DNA of 64,000 bases from Streptomyces graminofaciens. Lineage in GTDB: Bacteria; Actinomycetota; Actinomycetes; Streptomycetales; Streptomycetaceae. The notes below the pieces were generated by a model. It saw only the letters and a program-made list of their open reading frames with translations, made no database searches and was not told the DNA's origin. Shown in pieces: positions 17,383 to 26,198 of this stretch. Location: the NCBI RefSeq assembly GCF_030294945.1, contig NZ_AP018448.1, positions 5,982,001 to 6,046,000 of the forward strand, given 5' to 3'. The position numbers were made by a program, and so were the translations under genes. The stretch's first letter is position 1, and each line of letters begins with the position of its first letter.

Positions 17383-18222
17383 TCAGGGGGTGAGCTGCTG
17401 GTGCCCGATGACGGAGAGCAGTTCAAGCTTGCTGTGGCTCTCCGTGCCGGGGCGAGTGGTCAGCACCACCAGGGTCTGGGCGCGGTTCTCGGTGAACAGG
17501 AGCTGGGCGTCGACATCGATGCGGCCGAGTTCGGGATGGAGGAGGGTCTTGCAGTCGTCGTAGCTCTGTGCGACTTCCTGCAGTTCCCACATGCGGACGA
17601 ACTCGGGGCTGTGTTCTTGGAGTTCGGCGAGGATCCGGGCGGCTCGGGGGGTGTCGCTGCCGGCGGTCAGCGCGGCCCGCAGGCGCGCCGCATGGGCGCG
17701 GCCGTGGTGTTCGTGGACCTCCTCGGGATACACCAGACGTTCGGCGGGGTCCATGAACCAGCGGTAGTAGCCGCTGCTGGCCAGACCGGTGTGGCGGGTC
17801 TGGTCGCCGAGCAGGGCGATGGCCAAGGGGTTCATCGCGAGGGTGTCGAGCAGGTCGGTCTGCACCAGGGCCGGGGTGTCGTCCAGGCGGTCCAGGACCC
17901 GCATCAGGGTCGGGCTGACATGTTCGGAGCGGTGGAAGCGGGCCGGTGCGTTGTGGCCGATGAGGGCGAAGAGATGGTCGCGTTCGTCCAGGGTCAGCCG
18001 TAGTGCCCGGGCGAGAGCCGTGGTGATCTGGACGGAGGGCTGCGGGGCGCGCTGCTGTTCCAGCCGGGCGTAGTAGTCGGTGGACATGCCGGCGAGCTGG
18101 GCGACCTCCTCACGTCGCAGCCCCTGCGTACGCCTGCGCGGCCCCTCGACCAGCCCGACATCGCGGGGCCGCAGCGCCTCACGCCGATGGCGCAGGAATT
18201 CCGCCAGTTCCTTCTTGTCCAT
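17383..18222 (-). CDS. MmyB-type XRE regulator, copy 2
   Basis: This is a 279-residue near-copy of the protein at 9780. It has the same XRE helix-turn-helix and MmyB-like ligand domain, with one extra residue (VAQSYDDCKT versus VARYGDCNT) and scattered substitutions. The start ATG 18222 corresponds to 10616. Both copies look intact, so the two repressors may compete for the same sites. The operator-like motif is at 18258. Confidence 0.9.
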   Translation of the reverse strand: MDKKELAEFLRHRREALRPRDVGLVEGPRRRTQGLRREEVAQLAGMSTDYYARLEQQRAPQPSVQITTALARALRLTLDERDHLFALIGHNAPARFHRSEHVSPTLMRVLDRLDDTPALVQTDLLDTLAMNPLAIALLGDQTRHTGLASSGYYRWFMDPAERLVYPEEVHEHHGRAHAARLRAALTAGSDTPRAARILAELQEHSPEFVRMWELQEVAQSYDDCKTLLHPELGRIDVDAQLLFTENRAQTLVVLTTRPGTESHSKLELLSVIGHQQLTP

Positions 18223-18257
18223 GCCACCCATCCTCGCCCCATCCCGCCGGGCTATCC

Positions 18258-18294
18258 AGAGACCGCCGATCCATGGCTGAGCCACTCCTCTCCC
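18258..18294. promoter_or_regulatory. shared operator-like motif (XRE copy 2)
   Basis: Identical to the motif at 10652-10688: AGAGACCGCCGATCCATGG, then CCTCTCCC ten bases on. It lies 36 bases upstream of the XRE start. Confidence 0.6.
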
Positions 18295-18575
18295 AGCCGC
18301 GCGAAGCCGCTCACACGGCCGACACCGAGGGCGCTCGCAGCGAGACGACCCGATGATCACCTGCCCCTGCCTGATCCGCTGGGAGATTCACCATCCGTCG
18401 GCGGTACGCCGCAGGCCGTCGGTCTGGAAGACGGCCCGCCGCGATGGTCCCCCGTCGAGGACACCCAACGCTTTGACCGGCCCCGGGCCTCGTCGCCCGG
18501 CCCGGCCGATGGGACGAGGTTCGTCGCGTGACGGCTCTCGCGTGCTGTTGTTTCCCGTCGGAAACAACAGGTCGG

Positions 18576-19325
18576 TCAACTGCCGGCGATCATGGCGAGG
18601 ACGTCGTCGTAGGAGCCGGTGGCCACTGCGTCGCGGATGAACCTGGCACGCTCGACGACAATCTCCTTCGCGTCGGGCTTCTCGCGCAGCAGGTCGAGGG
18701 CTTCGGTGAGGAAGTCGTCCAGCGGCATGGCGTGTTCGCTGTCCTGCTGGCCGAACAGGTTGGTTTGCACGCCCGGCGGGACCATCTCGATCACCTGGAC
18801 ACCGGTGTCAGCGCCGGCGAGCTGGATGCGCAGGCTCTCGGAGAAGGAGTGCAGCGCGGCCTTGGTCGCACTGTAGGTCGGGGTGCTCTGATAGGGGACG
18901 AACGCCAGCGCTGAGGTGACGTTCATGACGACCGCGTCGTCCTTGCCCGAAAGCAGCGGCAGGAAAGCGTACGTCATCCGGATCGTGCCGAGCAGATTGG
19001 TCGCGATGTGATCTTCGGAGACCTGGAGTCCGGCCGGGTCGAGGAGGTTCTCCCGCTGCATGATGCCGGCGTTGTTGACGAGGACGTTCAGCCCGGGGTG
19101 GCTCGCCGCCACGGTCTCACGGGCCCGGGCGATCGAGGAGGGGTCGGCGACATCGAGGACGAGGGCGTCGATGCCGGGGTGCTCGGCCGTGATCTCGTCG
19201 AGGAGTTCCTTGCGCCGGCCGGCGACGATCACCTTGTTGCCTGCCTCGTGCAGACGCAGGGCCAGACCGAGGCCGATGCCCGAGGTTCCGCCGGTGATCA
19301 GGATCGTGTTGCCGGTCATCTTCAT
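18576..19325 (-). CDS. short-chain dehydrogenase/reductase, copy 2
   Basis: This is a 249-residue SDR, nearly identical to the gene at 11126 in its N-terminal 90 residues and upstream 100 bases. It is more diverged around the active site loop and C-terminus (NNAGIMQRENLLDPAGLQVS, PPGVQTNLFGQQDSEHAMPL). TGGTSGIGLGLALRL and YSATKAALHSF are intact. The mosaic of identity suggests duplication followed by gene conversion or divergence of substrate-binding parts. Confidence 0.9.
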   Translation of the reverse strand: MKMTGNTILITGGTSGIGLGLALRLHEAGNKVIVAGRRKELLDEITAEHPGIDALVLDVADPSSIARARETVAASHPGLNVLVNNAGIMQRENLLDPAGLQVSEDHIATNLLGTIRMTYAFLPLLSGKDDAVVMNVTSALAFVPYQSTPTYSATKAALHSFSESLRIQLAGADTGVQVIEMVPPGVQTNLFGQQDSEHAMPLDDFLTEALDLLREKPDAKEIVVERARFIRDAVATGSYDDVLAMIAGS

Positions 19326-19400
19326 GGGGGACTTGCTCCTTCGGTACGGCGGGCCGGTGAGCGCCCGCAGCCTCGACCGTAGGAGCGCCCGCGCAGCGGC

Positions 19401-19436
19401 GGGAGAGGACGGCTTATCCATGGACCGGCGCTCCCT
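19401..19436. promoter_or_regulatory. shared operator-like motif (SDR copy 2)
   Basis: GGGAGAGGA, eight bases, then CCATGGACCGGCGCTCCCT. It is slightly degenerate at the distal end, where the IS630 remnant begins. Confidence 0.55.
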
Positions 19437-19439
19437 GGC

Positions 19440-20401
19440 TGAGCCGCAGACGACGCTCCTGCCCGGTCAGCGCCTCCAGAGCGGGCGTAGCGAGCCACCG
19501 GTAGGAGAACCCGGGGGCCAGGATCACAACCTGTTGGAAGACGGTGAGCCAGGTGGCGTTCGCAGCGATGAACTCCCCCATCCCCGCGGTGAGATGGAGG
19601 CGCACGTTGTCCCAGACGAGCACGATGAGCCCGCCGAGCTGGATGCGGGCCCGCACGACCAGGTCGCGCAGGTCTCGCCAGCCGAAACCCTTCGGCTGGC
19701 CCAGGCGGCACCGGTACTCGCGTACCGCGTAGAACATCCGCGAGCGGCGGCCCGGCTGGTAGCAGACCATCCCTGCCATCGACACCCGGCCCGATCCTCG
19801 CCCGCGTACCCGCACCACGGCGTGCAGCCCCTGCGGCCCCAGGTCCTGGAGCGCGGCGGCGTCAGCGACTGCCCGGCCTCGTCTTGGAAGACGATCCAGG
19901 CACCGAGAGCCGCCGCGGTGCTTTTACCCGCAGCCAGACGTCCTTCTTCCACAACTCGACCGCCGCGTCGTCGCGTTCGATGGCCCGGCGGGCGGGCTGC
20001 TGCCACGATCAGCCGTGCCGTCTCAGGAGCCGCCACGTGCCTTGGAGTGTGTACGAGACGTGGAGCATAAGACCGATGAGCGTCTTCACCCGGGCCAGTG
20101 TCCACCGCTGATCTGCCCAGCCGTGTGCCAACGGCCCACGCTGCAACTCGCTTTCAAGCCGGGACAATTGAGCATTGCTGAGCTGGGGTCGTCCGGGAGA
20201 TCCCACGGAGGCGGCACCGGCCGCACCGTGTTCGCGCCAGGGCCGGCGCCACCGCTCCACGGACCGCTCACTCACTCGCAGCGCGGCGGCGACCTCCCGG
20301 TTCTTCTCCCCGCGCTCGAAGCGGTCCACGGCCTGCAGTCGGACCCGCTCCCGCGCTGCCCTCCCAGCGTCGGTCAGCTCGCCGCCCTGCGCACATCTCA
20401 C
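19440..20401 (-). pseudogene. IS630-family transposase, frameshifted and truncated
   Basis: The N-terminal piece (20401 to about 20009) has the double helix-turn-helix: ARERVRLQAVDRFERGEKNR, VSERSVERWRRPWREHGAAG and a DQRWTLARVKTLIG linker. A shift leads to AWIVFQDEAGQSLTPPRSRT (first Asp). Another frame gives MAGMVCYQPGRRSRMFYAVR and LGGLIVLVWDNVRLHLTAGM (second Asp, WDN). The expected C-terminal NPIEGIW-type glutamate region is replaced by unrelated sequence after LTVFQQ. At least two frameshifts and a lost 3' end make it dead. Confidence 0.8.
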
Positions 20402-20515
20402 AAGCCCACAGCTACCTGACCATCGCAGAGGCGTCAGGAGAACGCCCCGACATCACCCGATCAAGTTCAGCAGGTTCTCTCCGGAGTCCTTGAGAGTGTG
20501 AGAGAGCGCGAACGA

Positions 20516-21529
20516 TCAGGCTCCTGACAAGCCAAGGAGCGCGTCGGCGTTGCCATGGGCGATCCGCGCCCGATCGGCGGGAGAAACCGGCAAGTTGTTG
20601 AGGAACGCCGTGGCCTCGTCATTGGGGCTGTACGGATAATCGACCGAGAAGAGGATGCGATCCGCGCCGAAAGCGGTCAGGGCGGCGAGGAACGCGGATT
20701 GGTCGAAGAAGCCACTGGTCGTGATCCACACCTGATCCAAGATGGTCTGCGATACGTCTCGCTGCAGCCCGATTTCCTTTCCCGGTCCGAACATCGCATC
20801 GACGCGCTGAAGCATCATCGGCAGCAGCTCGCCCATGTGGCCGATGATCAGCTTCAGATCCGGATTTCGGTCGAGTGCGCCCGACACGGCCAGGCGCAGA
20901 ATGTGAAGTCCTGTTTCCGCATGCCAGCCGAAACCGGCATTGGACAAGATGAACGCGGTAAAGTCCGGCAGCCCCTGGAAGTAGATGTCGCGCACCGCAC
21001 GTGGCGCGGGTCCGGGATGGATATAGAGGGGGGCGCCGATGGCCTCGGCACGCGACAGGATCGGAGCGAAGCGCGGGTCGTCGAGGAACAGTCCGTCGGT
21101 GGTCCCGTTGATCGAGGCGCCGCGGAAGCCCAGTCGGGTCACGCACCGTTCCAGTTCGTCCGCGGCCGCCTCGGGATCCTTCATGGGGAGGTGCGCGAAC
21201 GCCGCGAACCGATCCGGTTGCCGTTCGACGGCCTGGGCCAGTCGGTCGTTGTAGTCGCGCGCAAGGCTCACACCCTCCTCACCGGCCAGCATCTCGGCGC
21301 CCGGGCCCACGGCCGACAGCACCTGCATGGTGATTCCGGCTTCGTCCATCGAGGCGATGCGTTCCTGCTCTGTATCGTCCAGGGCCCGGTCGAGCGCACT
21401 CGCCGGCTCGTCTGCATCAGAGGGCGCCCATCCGGCCGGCACCCATCCGGATGCAGCGACGTCCGCGGCGGAAATCCTTTGCGCCAGATCAGTGAAAAGG
21501 ACATGTTCCTCTAGAGCAACGATGCGCAT
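20516..21529 (-). CDS. amidohydrolase-2 family decarboxylase-like enzyme
   Basis: This is a 337-residue TIM-barrel metalloenzyme. ATG 21529 follows GGAGAA. The metal ligands of the ACMSD/gamma-resorcylate decarboxylase group are present: ALEEHV at residues 5-10, His171 (IHPGPAP), His231 (IIGHMGE) and Asp297 (FSVDYPYSPNDEA). These enzymes remove CO2 from hydroxybenzoates or related acids, and some hydrolyse amides. Close neighbours are an Lrp-type regulator, an MFS exporter and a molybdenum aldehyde oxidase operon, which suggests aromatic aldehyde/acid breakdown. The exact substrate is not determinable. Confidence 0.85.
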   Translation of the reverse strand: MRIVALEEHVLFTDLAQRISAADVAASGWVPAGWAPSDADEPASALDRALDDTEQERIASMDEAGITMQVLSAVGPGAEMLAGEEGVSLARDYNDRLAQAVERQPDRFAAFAHLPMKDPEAAADELERCVTRLGFRGASINGTTDGLFLDDPRFAPILSRAEAIGAPLYIHPGPAPRAVRDIYFQGLPDFTAFILSNAGFGWHAETGLHILRLAVSGALDRNPDLKLIIGHMGELLPMMLQRVDAMFGPGKEIGLQRDVSQTILDQVWITTSGFFDQSAFLAALTAFGADRILFSVDYPYSPNDEATAFLNNLPVSPADRARIAHGNADALLGLSGA

Positions 21530-21588
21530 GATCTTGTTCTCCGTCCAATTGGAATGTGAGTGCGATACAGGGGGGCGGTGCTCGGCGG

Positions 21589-22563
21589 TCAGCGGCTCGG
21601 CTCGTAGGTGAGTTGCTTGACGTGCCGCAGGGTCAGGGCGGTTTCCACGGCCTGCACGCCGTCGAGGCCGCCGATCTTCTTGCTGAGGTATGTGTAGAGC
21701 TCGCTGGTGCTCGAGGTGGCGACGGTGGCGAGGAGGTTGGCCTGGCCGGTGGTGGCGCCGGCGAAGCGGACCTCGTGGTGTTCTGCCAGTTTCCGTCCGG
21801 CGGTGTCGAGTGCGGAGGGGGCGGCGGTGAGCCAGAGCATCGCGCTGATGCCGTGTCCGAGGGACTCGCGGTCATGCTGCACTTTGAAGTAGAGGATGCC
21901 CGTGGAGCGCAGACGCTCCAGGCGCCGCTTGACAGCGGACTCCGACTGGCCGGTGCTGGTCTGCAGTTCACTGAAGGTAACGCGGCCGTCGCGCCGTAGC
22001 ACGGCGAGCAGCGCCTCGTCCGCTCCTTCGAGAGCGATGGGGGCGGCTACCGGTTCGCTGTACGGGAGACGCAGTGCCGCCTCCTGGTCGGGTTCGAGCG
22101 CTTGAGTCTTGTCGAGCCAGCCGAGCGGGCCGCCGTAGAAGGTGTGCAGCAGGCAGTGGGCGCTGACCGAAATGACCTGAGGCGTGCGTTGCAGGCGGTC
22201 GAAGAGCAGTTCGTCGCGGTCCTGTCGGCTGCGGGCTCCCATGGCGCACAGCACTTCGGTGCCGCCGGAGATGAGATCGACGTGTGAGGTGTCGGGACGC
22301 CGGGCCAGCGCGGTGGCGAGTTGTTCGGCCACGTCGGGAGTGCAGCGCAGCCGGACGATCCAGCTCTGGCGGCCCAGCAGGCTCTCGTCGGTCATGCCGA
22401 CGATCCTGAGTCCGGCGGTGGTGCGCAGTTTGCGGAAGCGGCGGGCGACGGTCTGGTCGGACACTCCGAGGATTTCGGCGATGCGGCTGAACGGCGCCCG
22501 CCCGTCCACCTGGAGCGCGTGCAGCAGCTTCAGATCGAGCGCGTCGGGTGAAGGGGACTGCAT
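21589..22563 (-). CDS. Lrp/AsnC-family regulator, tandem-domain
   Basis: This is a 324-residue protein, double the usual Lrp length. ATG 22563 follows CAGGAG. The first AsnC helix-turn-helix is DLKLLHALQVDGRAPFSRIA with GVSDQTVARRFRKL. The second starts near residue 175 (DEALLAVLRRDGRVTFSELQ, GQSESAVKRRLERLRSTG). Each is followed by a RAM-like ligand domain, the second clearer (LLATVATSSTSELYTYLSKK). Fused double Lrp regulators are common in actinomycetes and probably act as pseudo-dimers. It lies 60 bases upstream of the decarboxylase gene on the same strand and likely controls it and perhaps the divergent or adjacent exporter. Confidence 0.85.
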   Translation of the reverse strand: MQSPSPDALDLKLLHALQVDGRAPFSRIAEILGVSDQTVARRFRKLRTTAGLRIVGMTDESLLGRQSWIVRLRCTPDVAEQLATALARRPDTSHVDLISGGTEVLCAMGARSRQDRDELLFDRLQRTPQVISVSAHCLLHTFYGGPLGWLDKTQALEPDQEAALRLPYSEPVAAPIALEGADEALLAVLRRDGRVTFSELQTSTGQSESAVKRRLERLRSTGILYFKVQHDRESLGHGISAMLWLTAAPSALDTAGRKLAEHHEVRFAGATTGQANLLATVATSSTSELYTYLSKKIGGLDGVQAVETALTLRHVKQLTYEPSR

Positions 22564-22764
22564 CGATGGCTCCTGCTTCGGCCGGGTGAAGTTCACGTCG
22601 TGTCGTACGACAGCGCTGTGTGGCCCGGGACGGGAAGGGTCCGATCCCGGGCCACTGAGCGGCGCCGTGCCCGTCCCCACGGTCGGCGCCGGTACCGGCG
22701 CGGTGACTGTCCGCTCCTGAGCCGTGCCGGTACGTCTGGTGTCATCTCGGTGCGGGTCCGGGGC

Positions 22765-24405
22765 TCACGAGGGGCGGCTGCCTGCGCCAGGCACCGTCTG
22801 AGTGCCGGCGGTGGGCAGGTCGGGTGTGCGAGGCCCTTGTACGGAGGCAGCCGGGTCTGTTGCCGGTAGGACCGACTGCTGCTGTGGCCGGCGCAGCAGG
22901 AAGAAGCCCACCACGGCCGCCAGCAGGGTCAGGACGGCCGCGACGACCAGGCAGAGCTGAAGGCCGTCGATGAACGCCTGCGACAGGGCGCCGAGGACAT
23001 GCGGGGTGTCCGCGCCCAGGCGAAGCCTGCCGACCGCACTCAGTCCGCCGGCGTCCGCGGTCTCGGTGACGCGCCGGATCGTCGCTCCGCCCAGCCCCGC
23101 GTCGGTGAGATGTCCGGGCAGAGCGTCCACAGCACGAGAGGACAGCAGCGCGCCCAGGACGGCGGGGCCCAGGGCGCCGCCGAGTTGACGGAAGGCGTTG
23201 TTGGCGGCAGCGGCCATACCGGCCTGGTGGAACGGCACCGAACTGACGGCGGTGGCGGTCATCGGGGTCAGGACGAACGACACGCCCAGGCCGAGCAGGG
23301 CCATCCGCCAGGCCAGTGAACCGAACGAGGTGTTGGCGTCGATCGTGGTCAGCGACAGCAGCGCGACCGCCACGACCAGCAGGCCGCCGGGAATCAGCAC
23401 ACGCGGAGAGACCCGGTGCACCAGGCGTCCCATGGGGACACCGAGGACCAGCGGCACTATGCACACCATCAGCAGGCGCCAGGCCGATTCGAGGGTGCTG
23501 AGTTGCTGGACCATGCCGAAGTAGAGGCTGAGGGCGAAGAAGAACCCGATGAGCCCGAGGAAGCTGATCATGGCGATCAGTGAGGTGGCGGTGAAGGAGG
23601 GGCTGCGGAACAGTGTCAGGTCCAGCATCGGGCTGGAGCTGTGCCGCTCCACCCGTATGAAAGCGACCGATGCGGCAACGGCGGTGGACAGGGCAAGCAT
23701 CACCTTGGTGTCGGTGAAGGAGTTGGCGCCGCCCTCGATGATCCCGTAGACCAGAGCGGTGATGGCCAGCGCGGCGGTGATCTGGCCGGGCCAGTCCAGT
23801 CGGCGCGTGCCTGGGGCACGGGAGTCGGTGAGCAGCTTCGTCGAGACGACCAGCGCGAGCAGCGAGGCGGGGACGGGCAGCAGGTAGAGCCAGCGCCACG
23901 CGAAGTGGTCGAGGATCACGCCCGCGATGACGGGGCCGAGTGCGAGGGCGGCTATCAGGGAGGTCGCCCACACGCCGATGAACTTCCCGCGCTCTCGCGG
24001 ATCGGGAACGGTGTGGCTGATCAGGGCCAGGGTCGTGGGCAGCAACGCGGCCGCGCCCAGACCGGCGAAGGCCTGTCCGGCCCAGACGACCTCGATCGAC
24101 TGGGCGCACAGTGCGATCAGGGCACCCAGACCGCTGAAGGCCAGGCCCGCCTGGAAGACCTTCTTGCGGCCGTGCACGTCACCGAAGACGCCCGCGGTGA
24201 GGATGAGCGCGGCCATGGGCAGCACGAACGCGACGCTCACCCAGGACAGCTGCGAGGTCGACGTGTTCAGCGCCCGCTGAATGGCGGGCAGGCTCGCCGA
24301 GACGGTGGTCACCGGCAGATAGGCGACGAACACGCCGACGCAGGCCATGACGAGTGTGGGCACCCGCCGCTCCTGCGGCGGGTTCGCCGTGGTCGTGACG
24401 TTCAC
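22765..24405 (-). CDS. MFS transporter, DHA2 (14-TM) type
   Basis: This is a 546-residue integral membrane protein starting at GTG 24405. About 14 hydrophobic helices are visible. Motif A is GVFGDVHGRKKVF after helix 2 and motif C-like glycine/proline sequence (LGPVIAGVILDHFAW) follows in helix 5, which marks a drug:H+ antiporter. The C-terminal tail is soluble, rich in Pro and Thr. It is probably a proton-driven exporter of an aromatic or toxic compound linked to the neighbouring catabolic genes. Confidence 0.9.
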   Translation of the reverse strand: MNVTTTANPPQERRVPTLVMACVGVFVAYLPVTTVSASLPAIQRALNTSTSQLSWVSVAFVLPMAALILTAGVFGDVHGRKKVFQAGLAFSGLGALIALCAQSIEVVWAGQAFAGLGAAALLPTTLALISHTVPDPRERGKFIGVWATSLIAALALGPVIAGVILDHFAWRWLYLLPVPASLLALVVSTKLLTDSRAPGTRRLDWPGQITAALAITALVYGIIEGGANSFTDTKVMLALSTAVAASVAFIRVERHSSSPMLDLTLFRSPSFTATSLIAMISFLGLIGFFFALSLYFGMVQQLSTLESAWRLLMVCIVPLVLGVPMGRLVHRVSPRVLIPGGLLVVAVALLSLTTIDANTSFGSLAWRMALLGLGVSFVLTPMTATAVSSVPFHQAGMAAAANNAFRQLGGALGPAVLGALLSSRAVDALPGHLTDAGLGGATIRRVTETADAGGLSAVGRLRLGADTPHVLGALSQAFIDGLQLCLVVAAVLTLLAAVVGFFLLRRPQQQSVLPATDPAASVQGPRTPDLPTAGTQTVPGAGSRPS

Positions 24406-24734
24406 GAAAGACTCTCTCCCTTAGGTACCAGGCGCTGTGGTCGGCTGGCTTCCGCCGCAACGTTCCGGCTTGCCGGGGAGCCGAGGCCAGCCACGAGCGC
24501 CGGATCCCGGAAATCCGACATCGGGGCCTTCGGTCCGGAGGAAGTCCGACCCGGCAGAGAACAACGGCCGGCAGCTGTCGGCGTGCCCGAAGATCTGGCA
24601 GAGCCGCGGATACAGCCGTTCCGGCCGCCCAGTGATGCGGGCCCGGGGACGGCGCAGGCGCCGCCCTCGGCGAGGGCGAAGGTCGTCATGATCAGTCCTT
24701 GTGTGGGAGGGGCCGTCCCGGAGGGCGTGCCAGG
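24406..24734. other. gap between pao-like operon and MFS gene
   Basis: A 95-codon minus-strand frame (ATG 24689 with a weak AAGGA) spans it, overlapping the MFS start by 4 bases. Its sequence (MTTFALAEGGACAVPGPASL) matches nothing known to me. A second frame has GRPERLYPRLCQIFGHADSC, so a decayed gene is possible. Confidence 0.35.
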
Positions 24735-25895
24735 TCACGGCGTCACCAGCCGGTTGAGGGCACGATGTTCGTCGATTGCCTGGGGACCCGGCCGGTGTAT
24801 CGGGCCCGTGCCCAGGGTCAGGGACAGGCCCGTGCCCTGGTTGGCATGGGCGATGATCTCCGCGGTGATGGAGACCGCCGTCTCCTCAGGCGTGCGTGCA
24901 CCGACGTCGAGACCGATCGGGGAACGCAGCCGAGCCAGTCGGTCCTGCGCGACGCCCGCCTCGCGCAGGAGACGCAGGCGTTCGTCGTGCGTCCGGCGGG
25001 ATCCCATCGCGCCCACGTAACCGACGGGCAGTTCGAGTGCCAGCTGCAGCAGGGGGATGTCGAACTTGGAGTCGTGGGTGAGGACGCAGACGGCGGTACG
25101 GGCGTCGACCTCGGTGCGTTCCAGATAGCGGTGCGGCCAGTCGACCACGACCTCGTCCGCGTGCGGGAAGCGGGCCGCGGTGGCGAAGACGGGGCGGGCG
25201 TCGCACACGGTGACCCGGTAGCCGAGGAAGCGGCCGGCCTGGCTGAGCGCGGTGGCGAAGTCGACCGCGCCGAAGATCAGCATGCGGGGGCGGGTCGCGG
25301 CCACATGGACGAGGACGGACAGCCGGTCGGGGCAGGTGTCCGCGTCCCCGCCGAACGAGGTGGCCGCGGTGCGTCCCGCCCGCAGCTGGGCTGTGGCCCG
25401 GTCCGCCACCGCCTGGCCTGTCGGCCCTGCGGCCAGCGTCGCGTCGGCGGTCCAGCTGTCGCCGAGAACGCTCAGGGTGGCGCCGATCAGTCCGTCGGGG
25501 CCGTCGACGACCTGTGCCACGGCGGCGGGTCGGTCCCCGGCAACCTCGGCGAGGGCCGCGGCGAGATGCGGCCGGGTCGCGGGGTCGATGCGCTGGACGA
25601 GAACGTCGAGTTCGCCGCCGCAGGTCAGGCCGACGGCGAAGGCGTCGTCGTCGGAGTAGCCGAACCATGCGCGCTGCGGGGCGCCCCGGTCCTGTAGCAC
25701 CTGTCGGCACAGTTCGTAGACGGCGCCTTCGACACAGCCGCCGGAGATGCTTCCGACGGCGTTGCCGTCCTCGTCCACCGCGACCGACGTACCGACGGGC
25801 AGGGGCGCGCTGCCGGTGACGTCGACGACGGTGGCCAGGGCGAAGGGGCGTGCCTCGCGGCACCAGCGGTGCAGTGTGTCCGCGATGTTCAGCAT
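24735..25895 (-). CDS. XdhC/CoxF-family molybdoenzyme maturation factor
   Basis: This is a 386-residue protein with ATG 25895 behind AGAAGGA. The N-terminal XdhC_CoxI domain has FALATVVDVTGSAPLPVGTS and GSISGGCVEGAVYELC. The C-terminal Rossmann-like XdhC_C domain has MLIFGAVDFATALSQAGRF, TVCDARPVFATAARFPHADE and VGYVGAMGSRRTHDERLRLL. It binds molybdenum cofactor, helps its sulfuration and inserts it into the large subunit encoded upstream. The gene order (2Fe-2S, FAD, Mo subunit, XdhC) matches E. coli paoABCD, making this the PaoD counterpart. About 300 bases separate it from the Mo subunit gene. Confidence 0.9.
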   Translation of the reverse strand: MLNIADTLHRWCREARPFALATVVDVTGSAPLPVGTSVAVDEDGNAVGSISGGCVEGAVYELCRQVLQDRGAPQRAWFGYSDDDAFAVGLTCGGELDVLVQRIDPATRPHLAAALAEVAGDRPAAVAQVVDGPDGLIGATLSVLGDSWTADATLAAGPTGQAVADRATAQLRAGRTAATSFGGDADTCPDRLSVLVHVAATRPRMLIFGAVDFATALSQAGRFLGYRVTVCDARPVFATAARFPHADEVVVDWPHRYLERTEVDARTAVCVLTHDSKFDIPLLQLALELPVGYVGAMGSRRTHDERLRLLREAGVAQDRLARLRSPIGLDVGARTPEETAVSITAEIIAHANQGTGLSLTLGTGPIHRPGPQAIDEHRALNRLVTP

Positions 25896-25986
25896 GAGTC
25901 CTTCTCCGTGGTTTGCCGTCGGGGCGTGGGGCGGGTCGCCGCCGCGCCGTCGGGGAGTGCATACGCGGCGGCGACCCTGGTGGGTC

Positions 25987-26058
25987 CGGCAGCCGGGCGG
26001 GAGACCGGTTACCGGACAGGCCGGTGGCATCGAAGACCGCGTTGGCGAACGGGGCCTG
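25987..26058 (-). pseudogene. 3' scrap of a second molybdenum subunit gene
   Basis: The minus strand encodes APFANAVFDATGLSGNRSPA and RLPD. This closely parallels the C-terminus of the intact Mo subunit (AVANAVFHATGQRQNRLPIR). There is no upstream continuation. It points to a past tandem duplication or recombination of the large subunit gene. Confidence 0.5.
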
Positions 26059-26198
26059 CGCCGTGCAGAACGGCACCCGGGCAAGCCCCGGATGTGCATT
26101 TCCGGGGAGGCTGAATTTCCAGTGATCCCGTGGGTGGTGCGATGTCGGTCGCACCACCCGAGCACTCCTGCCCGGAGTCATCCTGACGGGTTGACGGC

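Noticed and set aside
20516..21529. Naming the amidohydrolase as a specific decarboxylase
   Set aside because: The metal motifs are shared by several activities; the sequence alone does not decide the substrate.
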